From: Glossina fuscipes
Lineage: Eukaryota; Arthropoda; Insecta; Diptera; Glossinidae
Assembly: GCF_014805625.2 (NCBI RefSeq)
Contig: NW_023998417.1
Location: 6,922,115-6,986,114 of the forward strand
Direction: 5' to 3'
Length of the DNA: 64,000 nt
The position numbers were made by a program, and so were the translations under genes. This document shows, one piece after another, positions 37,478 through 48,681 of this stretch (positions within the stretch are counted from its first letter, which is position 1; every line of letters starts with the position of its first letter). The notes under the pieces were generated by a model, which did no database searches, was not told the DNA's origin, and was given only the letters and a program-made list of their open reading frames with translations.

Positions 37478-37656
37478 GACATAAGTGTTAATCATGTCTG
37501 CAGTTAACTCTTGATGATGGACGCTATCCTCCGCCTAATACCACACAAATCACACAACAACAGTATAGACCTAATATAGGACCTAAGTGTTAACTCTGTC
37601 TGATGTTAACTCTTAATAATGGACGATATCCTCCGCCTAATGCCACACAATTCGTG
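37478..37656 (+). repeat. Tandem duplication, 102-base offset
   Basis: Two adjacent copies of about 78 bases. The first starts GACATAAGTGTTAATC at 37478 and the second GACCTAAGTGTTAACT at 37580. Both contain GTTAACTCTT, ATGGACG and TATCCTCCGCCTAAT, then GCCACACAA or ACCACACAA. Similarity is high, suggesting a fairly recent event. No coding role is seen. Confidence 0.85.
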
Positions 37657-39482
37657 CAGAACTTTTCTTGAAAGTCAAAAGCTGGAAAGCTCAGTTTAAC
37701 AGGGTTGTCTTGTCACATGTTACAAAATCATGAGAGCACTCTCTCCCAACCCTTTCAATTCAATGCCCGAAAATTCCCTATAGAGAATAGAATAAATTTG
37801 CTCAAATGAGATCGTTCAGTTAACAGCACAGAAATTGCTTTCTCGCAATTACTCCATTGGGTTTGGCAACTCCTTACTACTTATTTATCGATTGTACTTT
37901 TCTTTTGCCGTAATGTATACTTACTTTTTTTTAATATTCGCGCACTGATAGGATGTAGAAAGAAAGAGCCATCTATTCTTACGGTACCGTTGATAACATG
38001 CTTTTGCCCTGTAAAGAGAGAGGACTAGATCTTTGCAAAGTTTTTTCAATTATTATGCTTTGATAAAAATAAAATTTTAAATTGTTCCGCAATTGAGCAG
38101 AAAATAATTCAATCTCGACGACATAATATCTGACGTCTAAGTTCAAGAATCCTTATAACTCTTCTCTGTCTGCCAATTCAAGATATCAATTCCCAAGTAA
38201 TATCTCGTCTGAATAGCTGCGACTCATATACCTTGACATTTGGGATATTGATGCGATGTTATGAGAAAAAGATTTAATAATTTTTCGATTTATTTTGGTA
38301 ACGAACCAATGTGTCAAGCAATGTATGAACTTCTTAGAGATTTTTTAATCATAATAGCAAAAAACTTTATTCTATAAATCGGCAAAAAAATATCTTTACA
38401 AAACAGAGTGAATTTATCGCAATCATTTTAACATTTAGTTGACTTTGTCTAGAATGCTCAACAATTAACAATAAAAAAATTAGAAAAATATTGCAATAAT
38501 ATTCGTTAAAAAAGTTGCTTTAATAATAATAATAAAAATAAAAAAAAGAAAAATAAAAAAAAATCAAATTCAGGTTTTTATTATTTTGCATAAATTAACT
38601 CAACCACATTTAGCTGTGTGAAATTTTTTATGATCTTACGATTTTTATAAATTTTTTTTTAAAATAAATTTTGAGACGCAATAAAAAATTTGCAAACAAA
38701 AAAAAAATAAAGCAATAAAAAGCGTTTAAGGCGAATATTAAAGATCACTACGAGCAGTCATATTATAATGCTTAAAACTTACTGATAAACCCTCATTGAA
38801 ATTACGGACTAAATGTAATCTTTTTTTACCTCTTGCGGGCTACATATTTTGAGCTTAAATAGTGACAATTTTAATACTCGTGCGGGCATGCTGCGAGACT
38901 ACATCAAGTAGGCTGATATGTGGACATTTTTTACTTTCTTTGCTTCTTTAGATTAGTTTGTACTCGGCGACAGCAAGTCATTGTACATGAGCCTTATGTA
39001 TAGATATATATAAAAAATAAATAAACATGAGAACACACAACCGGCATATATATGTATGTAGACATATAAATCTGTCCATCTGTCCATTGATCTTACGTAT
39101 ACATATTCCTACAATTAAAGGCGCAATACCAAGCACGACCTAGTTCATCTATCTGACTATTCATTCACAAGTTGCATTAAAAAAATTTTTAATATATCGT
39201 ATTTCGGATCGTTACGAAGCGATTGACAAAACTAATAAACCATTTTTACACTTTCTGAATATAAAAATTGCAAACAAAGAACCGCTTTTCATACAAAAAT
39301 TATTTTAACAAAAAAATTCTAAATTGTTTATAAATAGTAAATTAACAAAAACACTAACAACAACAATAAGAGCAACAAGGGGGAGCGCCATTGTCAGCAT
39401 CATTAACATCTTCGAAATATATATATAAATAAAAGCGACATTAACAATTGACAGAAAAAAACAAGCCAACAGCCAAGAATTC

Positions 39483-39508
39483 ACGCGTACGTACGTACGT
39501 ACGTACGT
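39483..39508. repeat. (ACGT)n self-complementary array
   Basis: ACGCGT then five ACGT units. Each unit is its own reverse complement, so the tract is a perfect palindrome with CpG every four bases. This is rare for such AT-rich, CpG-poor DNA. Confidence 0.9.
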
Positions 39509-39603
39509 TTATTGTTATTACTATGATGCACGTTAATAATAATGAAAAAAGAATGAAAAACAAAAAAAAAAAAACTATGATGATAACTGACTGCCTATAT
39601 GAA

Positions 39604-39640
39604 TGACTGACTGACTGACTGACTGAGTGACTGAGTGACT
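39604..39640. repeat. (CTGA)n tetranucleotide array
   Basis: GACTGACTGACTGA with GAGT variants at its right end. Simple repeat. Confidence 0.9.
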
Positions 39641-42205
39641 TAAAATGTTGCCACATGTACGACCGTCGCCTTGTCGTAAATCCATGAACTGGAAAACCTT
39701 GAAAACTCAGCTGTAAATTTTTGTTTATATCTATTGTTGTATGCTATTAATGTTCGTTTCAATATTTATTTGTACAGATATTTCTTTTATTTATAGCCAG
39801 CAAAATATCAATAAAATGCTTACTTAATACTATAAATTATTTCAATTTAAGCTACGGTCAACGAGAGAACTTCCTAAAGTTAATAACAAATTGTTTCATA
39901 CGCCTGCCAAGTTAGCAATCGCTTCACATCATTTGCTCTCTTCTCACTTCTTTCTAAGCATGATCGTGTTAAATTCAACTCCACGCGGGATCACAGTTTA
40001 ATTTCGGTTTATATTGCTTCATCTTTTTTTTTAATTAAAAGTTTTCAATTATTTTTTATGAAAATCAAATGCTCAAAGGTGTATTTCAGGATTTATTCTA
40101 TAGCTCCAATAAAAAAAGGACCGTGAATCAATAGCTAATGACTATAAAGTCGAAACAAACTTGAAAGAATCCGATATCAAATTTTTTGTTTTAGCCCGCC
40201 TTGGATATCCGCCTGTAAATAAATTGATGAGTTTGCTATGATAGGAGCTCGCTAAAGCAGCTTAATGTTCCTGCCATCACTATTTATACATACTCGCGCA
40301 TCTGCACGTCTGGGTAACAAAAACTTTTCATTTTATATGCTTTCGCGAAACCTGTCATTTTACTAAGTTTGTCAAAGCTTTCCTAACATGCATCAACGAC
40401 TTTTCTTTACGTATCTTATTCAAGGTTTTAATGCCTTGCTTTTTATGCTTGCAAGAAATAAGATAAGAACTTAAAGAAACATGAAAACTTGAAAAATTAG
40501 AACAGTTTTCTTAAAGCATAACCCAACAGTGTTAGTGTAGTGTAGTATGCTCTAAGAATCATTTTTTAAAAATCTAATAATCTTTTACTAATATTTATGT
40601 GTATATATATGAGCATTACACGATAGTTATACAGAAGTTTTTTGGTTATATAGGAAATTAGAAGCATTTTTGCGATGTGATTGTAGCAATTTTTCGATCG
40701 AAAATTCAGCTCAAACAACTATAGGACATAGCAAGTATATATAGATATATATTATATGGAAAATATGAAATCATTATAATCTGAGTATCGATCGTGTCAA
40801 GCTTTGGTAAACACAAATATTATTATGATGTCTTGGATAAGTAATGTTATGTACAATAGCTACTGTGCTAATATTTATATAGTATTAGTTGAATCGTATG
40901 ATAAAGACTGAAAAGGCCTCAGAGAGGGTGTATGATTACATTTCAAATCAGCAAAATATTGCATTAAGACGGATGATCTTCATTGGCCCTTGACCACTCT
41001 TCGTTGGAACGTTTGCGAAAATTTAAACAAAATTCCATGTTGGCGAATGCATGGACATAACTCAAATTAGATAATAACAATAAATTTAGAGAAAGCGATG
41101 AAAACCAGCAATTGGAAAATATCGCCCACAAGCCAAACAACTCAACGTATCGAATATTCATTTTTTTTAATATAAAAAAACTTACGATGCTATCAAAGCC
41201 CACTATTTAATGTTTAATGCTAAGATTTGACAGAAGTAACTACAATATGCTTAACAAAAACACTTCTGCTCTTCGTTCTGTTGAGAGATTGTCTCTGTAG
41301 AAAAGAAAGATTAACTTTTCCTTTTCGTTTAAAGTTCAGATTCGTCCATAAAATTAATTATGATGACCAATCCAAGCCCCAATAAGACGCTGTAGTTGTA
41401 GTTCATCACAACTAATAAAACTTTCCGGGAAGCATTTTGCATTTAATAAAAAACTTCAAACAATTGCAAAACTTTATTCTAACAAACTTCGACATATAAT
41501 AATAATATACATGTCATCCATCAATGTCCAAGTTTTGTCCAATTATCGTAAAAAAATAATCATGATAAAAAAAATGAAAACAACGTTAGACATTTTTAGC
41601 AACTAAATAAACGCACCGCAAAGCAAAAAACGCAATGTATTGAATACGTAACACAAAAAAATCCAATGGAATATAATCCCTAACGTATAGCTTGTACACA
41701 CCATGTTTTAATATTATTATTGTTATTATTATTATTGTATTTAATATCCGATCTTTCCACTCTTTACGATCTTGATATATGAAGTTCGCTATAGAAGACG
41801 TCTTAATTGATCCAACACGTTTTCATTTAACAAAGCCCTTTTTGTTATGATAGTTATGATAGTTGGCACAAGAAAAAAAAAAAAAAAAAAAACAACAAAG
41901 AATTTATACAATCGCTCGCTCAGGTGTAACAAAGCAAACACTGCACCTGTAGATCAGTTAGGTAGACGCTTAGATGCAATCACACGGTTTTTTATGACAA
42001 ACGATTATTATATTCTTATGATAATAAGCAATTAATCCTGGTTAATCGTTTTGAAATTATACAAGATGAACATAAATATTAACACCATCGTAACGTAAAC
42101 GCGTACGCATGATGAGAGGCAAGACAACAGGCACTTAGCGGATAGAAATTGTAATGGATTCGTACTTGTGTCTGCGAAAGGTGTTTTGACTATTAAAGAT
42201 GATGA

Positions 42206-42258
42206 TTAGTAGTAGTAGTATTAGTAGTAGTAGTAGTATTAGTATTAGTATTAGTATA
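42206..42258. repeat. (TAG)n/(TATTAG)n array
   Basis: TAG triplets grading into TATTAG hexamers. Simple repeat. Confidence 0.9.
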
Positions 42259-45200
42259 TTAGCGAGAAGAGAGCGCGTGTATTCATAACATAGAATAAAG
42301 ACCGCAGTAACATACAAACGCATTCGTGTACGATCAAGTGCAACTAAACATTTATGTAAAGATGTTGATAATGATATATTTATATTTTCTATTTGCTGTT
42401 CGCTTGTTGTTGTTGTTTGCTGTTTTCCATAAAGAAAATTCTAACGTTTGACTACGCACGCAAGCATCAAATAAATAACAAGTTCATAGTTTTTTTTTTT
42501 TTTTTTTTCCTATTCGTCTTGTATGCGTAAGAGCAAGATTGCGCGTGAGCGTGTGTTTCTGTGTTTATTGTGTTTAGATGAATAGTGAATGAGGGTAAAT
42601 GAAAAAAATTATTTTTTTATTTTTTTATTTATTTTTTTATTTTTTTTTTTTATTTCTATTTCCATCCTAAATGAAAATTAATTGCTTTTAAAGTAATGAT
42701 GACGTTGGTTAACTTGGTCAACTTGCTACTCAGTTTCTATGTATGGAAGCTAGTGGTATGTCTTGTTAGTTAAAAACTTTCATTATCTTGATCCGCATAG
42801 AATATATCAGTTACACATTAATGAAAGAAGAGTTTCACGCAGTAATGCTATGTATGCTAAACATCTTTGACGTCCCGCATAAATGTTAATTATCTGCAAA
42901 AAGCAAAATAAAGCAAAAAAAAAAAAAAAAAACAAAAGGAAGAAAACGACGAGAAAGAAGATCTCTATATAATTTTATCATTTTCTGAAATATTTCACCA
43001 CATAAACGCTATGAAAGCATGTTTTTGTATAACATAATCTATACAGTATTGCGCAGCTTCTCAGGATAAAGTAAGCAGCTTTATATAAAGCAACGCTATT
43101 CTCCGAAGTTAAAATTTGTCACATATATGTAAAAATTAACATAAGTACCATAAAATATTCAAAAAACTTACCTAATAACTCAGAGCAAATTTTGTGATAT
43201 CGGAACCTAAAAATCTAAAATTCGAATTTCTTGCCAGCTGCAAGAAAGAAGAAGAAAATTTAATAACAGATTTGTAGTTCTGTCTGATTTTGGAGCGGAT
43301 TTAGTATATTTATCTATTTACAGTAGATCAAGCAAAAAGTAATTTTGTTAACCAAAATTAAAGTCAAAAATAGATCGTGTCATAGCTCATAATTAACACA
43401 AAGAATTTTCTGATCGCTTGTTCATTAAGTCTAAGTTTTGTAAATGATTCCATCGCATCGACCAAAGCGACAAGCCATATACGCAAATAGTTTATTGCTT
43501 CGTAACTTCGAAACTTGATTCCTGAAGATGTGGTGCTTTCTTCTCGGCGGCTTAGTAAGGAAGACCGTCGTAATTCCAATATGAAGAGGGTGCGACTGAT
43601 TTTTTCTATTTTTAAAATAGGCGTGTTTTTTGCACAGTTTAGGTCACTTCAAAACCCCTTTGCAAATTTTGTAGGCGATATCTTCAGTTTCGTTAACGGG
43701 AGAATCTTTACTGCAGATATTACATACTTGGGCAGACAAGCAGGTGGATATGTTTAGATGCATTCCAAATGTGATACCGATCAAATATTTATTTTAAGCT
43801 TTTTTGAAGCTTGTTTCTGTGCGTTATAAAGGTATTGAAAAAAGAATTAAATTTCAATGCATGATGTTGTATTAGGTAGGCGCGGTCAAGAGTTTTTATT
43901 TTTCCACAGCTATAGAATATTCCTTTAAACTTGTACACATTTATCTGCTATATACTTTTGAGGTCAAGCGAATGTTCACCGTAGACATTCGACAAGAGGA
44001 CAGACGGACGGGCATTATTTAATCGTTCCAGTATTGTAAGTTGATTAAGAATATACTTCCTGTTGGGAGTCTCTAACAATTTATTCGGGGAGTTCCAAAT
44101 GTTTTGACAAAATGAATATACCCCCCACCCCTACCCTACCATTATGAATGGCTATAATTGATAAAATAAATTTGAAGAGAGGGGAAAAAATAATAAGAAA
44201 AGTTATCGCACTGCAAATAAATATAATTTCTATTTTTTACACGTTTTTCTCAAAATAAGTGATAATATTAGACTTGAGATATCTTCATGTATTTATAAAA
44301 ATACATAACATGTATGCATGTTTTGATGAAGAGGAACTCATGCGGTGTTGTTTGTAGCTAACATCCGATTAAGTATGTTGGGTTTGTTAATCTCTTAGAG
44401 ATTACATGAGAGCAAATTGCTGACACGCCATAAATTGATTATAACATAAACAAATTGGAAATTCCATAAAGTATGCTATACATACATATATTGCAAATAA
44501 ATTTCAAAATATGCCAAACTCATCATCACATTAAACATTTACCCAAAAAGGGAGGTATCTTTTTGCAAATTTTGCTATGTAGGTGATTTGTTACGTAAAT
44601 TGGATACGATGTAAAGTCACAAGCACAAGTTGTTCGCTTTTTCTTTTTTTTTTTTGGAAAAATTAAGTCAAGTTTTCCACGATTATGTCTTGTTTTTTGG
44701 CCAGCAGTATCATATATATATATACATATATATATAGTTGACAAAGGTGGGTTTGGCTTCATGCCATTTACGAAATTTGAAAATTTCTTTAAAAACGTTT
44801 TCGTGACAAAATTCTCTGCATTAGTAAGATCGCGGTTGGAATTTATTCTCAGATTGCCATTTTAATTTTATATGAAAGAACCTCCAATTCCAATTCGTTC
44901 CGATTCAGTAATTTTGAACTTTCAAAATCACCTTATGACCCACATTTATTTACTATTTGTTTCGATCTCGGGCTTCCCTCAAGCAAATGTATGTATATTC
45001 AGCGAATATAAATTTCGAGTCTATGTTTATAAATTTTTATTCATTTCACGTTGCACGATATGTTTGCTTCTTCTTTCTTACTTGTTTGATGTTTTATACA
45101 CCTTTTTAACGCATGATAGTTACTTATATTCAAATGCCCCATGTATACTATGTAGATGTATACGCGTGCGTTATTTTGTTTGTGTACGTATATAACGCAT

Positions 45201-45750
45201 TAAATGAAAATGTTAGTTACGTATGTTAATTTGATTTTTATTTTAACCTCATTTTGTGTTGTGGCTGCTGATGATGGTGATGCTGGTGAATTAGAATAAA
45301 ATGAAAACTAGAAAAATCTTGCAACAGAAAGTCTAATTTAATGTAAATGCATTAAAGATGCATATACATGCAAACGCACAAACATAAACGCAAAGGCACT
45401 TATACATAGGTATATAAGAAGAAAATGTTAAAGAAATTGAAATTGATTTTAAGTTAATAATAAGTTTTTGTTTCCTATGCATATTGGAAGCAATCGTTTA
45501 TTGATAAGGAAGAGGTAAAGGCAATTTACTTTTGTAAGCTCTTACTCCTTCATTCAATGCTACCGATGATATTGATGATGACGTTCATGTTGTTCGGGTA
45601 TTGGTTTGTTCGTATGCTGGTTGGTTAGCTGGTTGGTCTGGTTCGTTGCTTGGTTAGTTTACTTGGTCGATTGTAATTACCAACTAAGCATTTTGCATTA
45701 AATGCACTTAATTGCCGATGCACAAACAAAGTTGCATTTTGCTCCTACCA
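42259..45750. other. AT-rich non-coding DNA
   Basis: Contains T18 near 42491, ATTTTTTT runs near 42610-42655, A18 near 42917 and GGTT-rich sequence at 45595-45665. The 80-107 codon frames (43515-43757, 44872-45195) lack motifs and are rejected as genes. Confidence 0.6.
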
Positions 45751-45803
45751 TTGTTGTTGTTGTTGTTGTTGTTGTTTTTACATTTTTTTTTTTTTTTTTT
45801 TTT
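45751..45803. repeat. (GTT)n array then poly-T
   Basis: Nine GTT units followed by ACAT and a T-run of about 21. Leu/Phe-rich frames here are artefacts. Confidence 0.95.
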
Positions 45804-46140
45804 ACTTTTTCTACTGATGTTGTATGAGCCCTATAATTATGTTGCTACAGTAGCAGTTGCATATTTTAACAAAATTAAGCAGCAACACAAAAAAAAAAAA
45901 AAAAAAAAGAGAAGGAAGCAAGCATTGCAACAACATCAACATACTTTCGTATATATATGTGCTTATGCCACGGAACACACATTCGTTGTGTCTTCTCTAT
46001 TCAGTTTTTCCTTATTTTCGCTTTTTTTTCTTATGTATTTTTTTTTTATTCTTATTATTAGTTTTCATTTATTAAAAATAAAAATAAGCAACAAAAGAAA
46101 CTCTCGACTTTTTGCACAAAATTAAATTAAAATTATGCCA

Positions 46141-46300
46141 GTCACTCTTTAGTTCCATAGGTAGGTACAGGTACAGCCTATCATTGACTTCGGCGTTGGG
46201 GCACCGGCACTGGTTATGCTATCGCAACAACGGCAAACACGCACTTTAATTCCATTATAGAAGCACAAGCGTGTTTACACTAAAGTCGCCATGTGGAACA
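46141..46300. other. GC-richer complex pocket
   Basis: About 160 bases of higher complexity and GC than the neighbourhood, lying between T-rich and A-rich runs. One minus frame of about 45 codons is Cys-rich (VCRCCD, later CTCTY). A second minus frame is a 13-codon signal-like mini-ORF (MELKCVFAVVAIA). On the plus strand, TTCCATAG abuts GTAGGT at 46160/46161. It may be a conserved regulatory element or a remnant exon; neither is proven. Confidence 0.25.
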
Positions 46301-46331
46301 AAATAAAAAAAAAAAATTAAAAAAAAACTAG

Positions 46332-46359
46332 ATAATAATAATAATAATAATAATAATAA
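46332..46359. repeat. (AAT)n microsatellite
   Basis: Nine AAT/ATA units following an A-run. Simple repeat. Confidence 0.95.
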
Positions 46360-47389
46360 AGAAATAAAGAGAGAGAATAAACAAAATGTAGAAACATGCC
46401 TGTACTTCTTAATTAGTCAAACACTATTTGGCTTTTTACTCTTTTCAGCGGAAGTCAAATTAGCAAAATAAAAATAGAAAAAAAAATTTTTTTTTATTTA
46501 TGCATTTACCTTAAAAGCTTTTCCATTTGTAAGCAATCAATTAATGTTTAATGAAGCAAAAACATTATAGGAACCAATATAACAAATGAAATTTGCATTC
46601 AATTCTGTAAAAGCAACAAAAAAAAAAAAACAAAGTTAATTTCATTAAAATGAAGAACAAGCAAAACGATAATAACTAAAATTAATAATATATAAATTAT
46701 GTATTTGCCTAAATTGCTAAACAATTCATAAAAAAAATTTTAAACGACAAAATGTTAATAAGAGAAACGGAAGCCACTCATTAACGCTCTCTTAACTCTC
46801 CTTTTATTTGACATTTAACTCTACAATTCTCACAAAGTGATTCTGATGTTCAGAACATCATTCTAAGAAATCTCTCATCAAAGTCCCAAAAAAAAAAAAA
46901 AAAATTTTTTTTAATCCCTTTAAATGTTTCATTAAAAGTGCAATATTAAGTCCGCTTTGCAAGTCTGACGGCTATCTTCATTTGGAAGCATAATAATTTC
47001 ATTACTTTACTTTTGACTTACAATGCAAGGTCTTTTAGGATAATTTCGCCCGTTTGCCAATTTTTTTTAATTTATTCATAACAGTTCCTCTTTTTGAGCC
47101 TGAGAAAGTGTTAACTACCAAGTCATGTCAGTTTTCAGTCATGCTTGGAAAACAAGTTTGTTTGGAATTTCCGCTTATGGTAATATGGATTGATCAGAAT
47201 TTTTAGTCATCATAAGTAGATACAAGCGACAGCACTCGACTGCTGCCTTACATGAAAACTAAAAGAAACGAATCTGAAGAAGCGTTCAATTAATTGCCTT
47301 AATTAAATGTGCTTTAGTCCATTTTATATATTCATAAAATCTGCATAAATTCTTGAAGCTTTTTATGTTCCTTAGTCATATAACGCAGT
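46360..47389. other. AT-rich non-coding DNA
   Basis: A-runs near 46618 and 46887. No gene-like signal. Confidence 0.6.
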
Positions 47390-47580
47390 GAGGATCAGAA
47401 AAGAGTGATGAAAAAGAAAGAGATGCAGAATGGCCGCAGCCTAGAGGAGATGAGCCCTATTTATACGTTTTATGTCATTACGAACGGCCAAAGTAAACTG
47501 TACCGCACTTGAGATTTGAAACTACGAAGATTAATTTGATAGTCACGATTCTGACCTACTCAGCTACTCAGACGGATATT
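47390..47580 (+). mobile_element. SINE-like dispersed repeat, copy C
   Basis: Aligns with copy D (51351-51540). Shared words are GAYGATCAG-like GAGGATCAG at the left, GGCCGCAGCC, AAGT-AA-CTGTACCGCA and GAGATTTGAAA. Its right end CAGCTACTCAGACGGATAT matches the ends of copies A and B. TGGCCGCAGCC is A-box-like and GATTTGAAAC is B-box-like in a tRNA-derived SINE reading. The copy is divergent and has a shortened middle relative to D. Confidence 0.65.
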
Positions 47581-48195
47581 TGCCAAAAAGACTTGCAAAA
47601 CACTCAAGTTAAAAATTCCCTAAATATCTTCTCGGGTAACCGATGAACGTGTCACACTACCACCTCTAACGATAGGGGTAAACGATAGGGTTTGCTCAAG
47701 TGAAAAAGAAAGATTTAAAAAAGGGGAGAAAGCAATTTAAGACATTTATTCCGCGCACGAAAAAAACAAGTTAATGAAACAAATTTGTTGAGGTGTGAGG
47801 CTGGTTGACAAAAGCGTATTTGATTCGTTTTTAACTGACATTTTTTTTTTCCATATCTACCTAAGGCCTTGCCTACCTTCATTGTAGCCGAACTTGTTTT
47901 CTTAATAAACTTTTTTTTCATTCTCTCTGTCTCTCCGTCTCTCCGTCTCTCTCTCTCTCTCCTCTTCTCTGTCTAAATACATTTCTTAACATATTTTCAT
48001 GGATTAGAAGATCTATCGAAAATAGAATTTTTATTAATGTTTTAAGGCAAAGAATGAGTAAAAAAGAGATAGAAAACCATTAACAATTCCAAATCATTGT
48101 GTTCGAGCACAAGGTGAATTCTAATTTATTCATTTTCAGTTATTTGTACTTGTTATAGTTGTGCATTTATTATTGTTATTGTTATTTTTGTTGCT
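47581..48195. other. AT-rich non-coding DNA with (CT)n
   Basis: A (CT)n/CCGTCTCT pyrimidine array occupies 47921-47971. The minus frame 47715-47921 is Lys-rich without recognisable features. Confidence 0.6.
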
Positions 48196-48243
48196 GTAGC
48201 TGTAGCTGTTGCTGTTACTGTTGTTGTTGTTGTTGTTATTCTT
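48196..48243. repeat. GTT/GCTGTA-rich array at gap edge
   Basis: GCTGTA and GTT units run straight into the assembly gap, so the true length of the array is unknown. Confidence 0.9.
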
Positions 48244-48643
48244 NNNNNNNNNNNNNNNNNNNNNNNNNNNNNNNNNNNNNNNNNNNNNNNNNNNNNNNNN
48301 NNNNNNNNNNNNNNNNNNNNNNNNNNNNNNNNNNNNNNNNNNNNNNNNNNNNNNNNNNNNNNNNNNNNNNNNNNNNNNNNNNNNNNNNNNNNNNNNNNNN
48401 NNNNNNNNNNNNNNNNNNNNNNNNNNNNNNNNNNNNNNNNNNNNNNNNNNNNNNNNNNNNNNNNNNNNNNNNNNNNNNNNNNNNNNNNNNNNNNNNNNNN
48501 NNNNNNNNNNNNNNNNNNNNNNNNNNNNNNNNNNNNNNNNNNNNNNNNNNNNNNNNNNNNNNNNNNNNNNNNNNNNNNNNNNNNNNNNNNNNNNNNNNNN
48601 NNNNNNNNNNNNNNNNNNNNNNNNNNNNNNNNNNNNNNNNNNN
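48244..48643. other. Assembly gap, 400 N
   Basis: Exactly 400 undetermined bases flanked by (GTT)n on the left and (TA)n(TG)n on the right. The size may be an estimate from read pairs. All long frames running through it are artefacts. Confidence 1.

Positions 48644-48680
<37 letters not shown>
48644..48680. repeat. (TA)n(TG)n at gap edge
   Basis: TA then TG dinucleotides emerging from the gap. The array is truncated by it. Confidence 0.95.

Positions 48681-48681
<1 letters not shown>

Larger units (their letters stand above)
37657..42205. other. AT-rich non-coding DNA
   Basis: Unique filler with the (ACGT)n and (CTGA)n patches (39483-39508, 39604-39640) and A18 near 41874. Frames such as 40964-41203 minus have no supporting motif. 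Confidence 0.6.

Noticed and set aside
44872..45195. 107-codon plus ORF rich in Tyr, Phe, Cys and Leu
   Set aside because: Typical residue bias of chance frames in AT-rich DNA; ends in GT-rich repeats.
45712..46125. 137-codon plus ORF with Leu and Phe runs
   Set aside because: Runs through (GTT)n, poly-T and poly-A; the hydrophobic stretch is a homopolymer effect, not a membrane protein.
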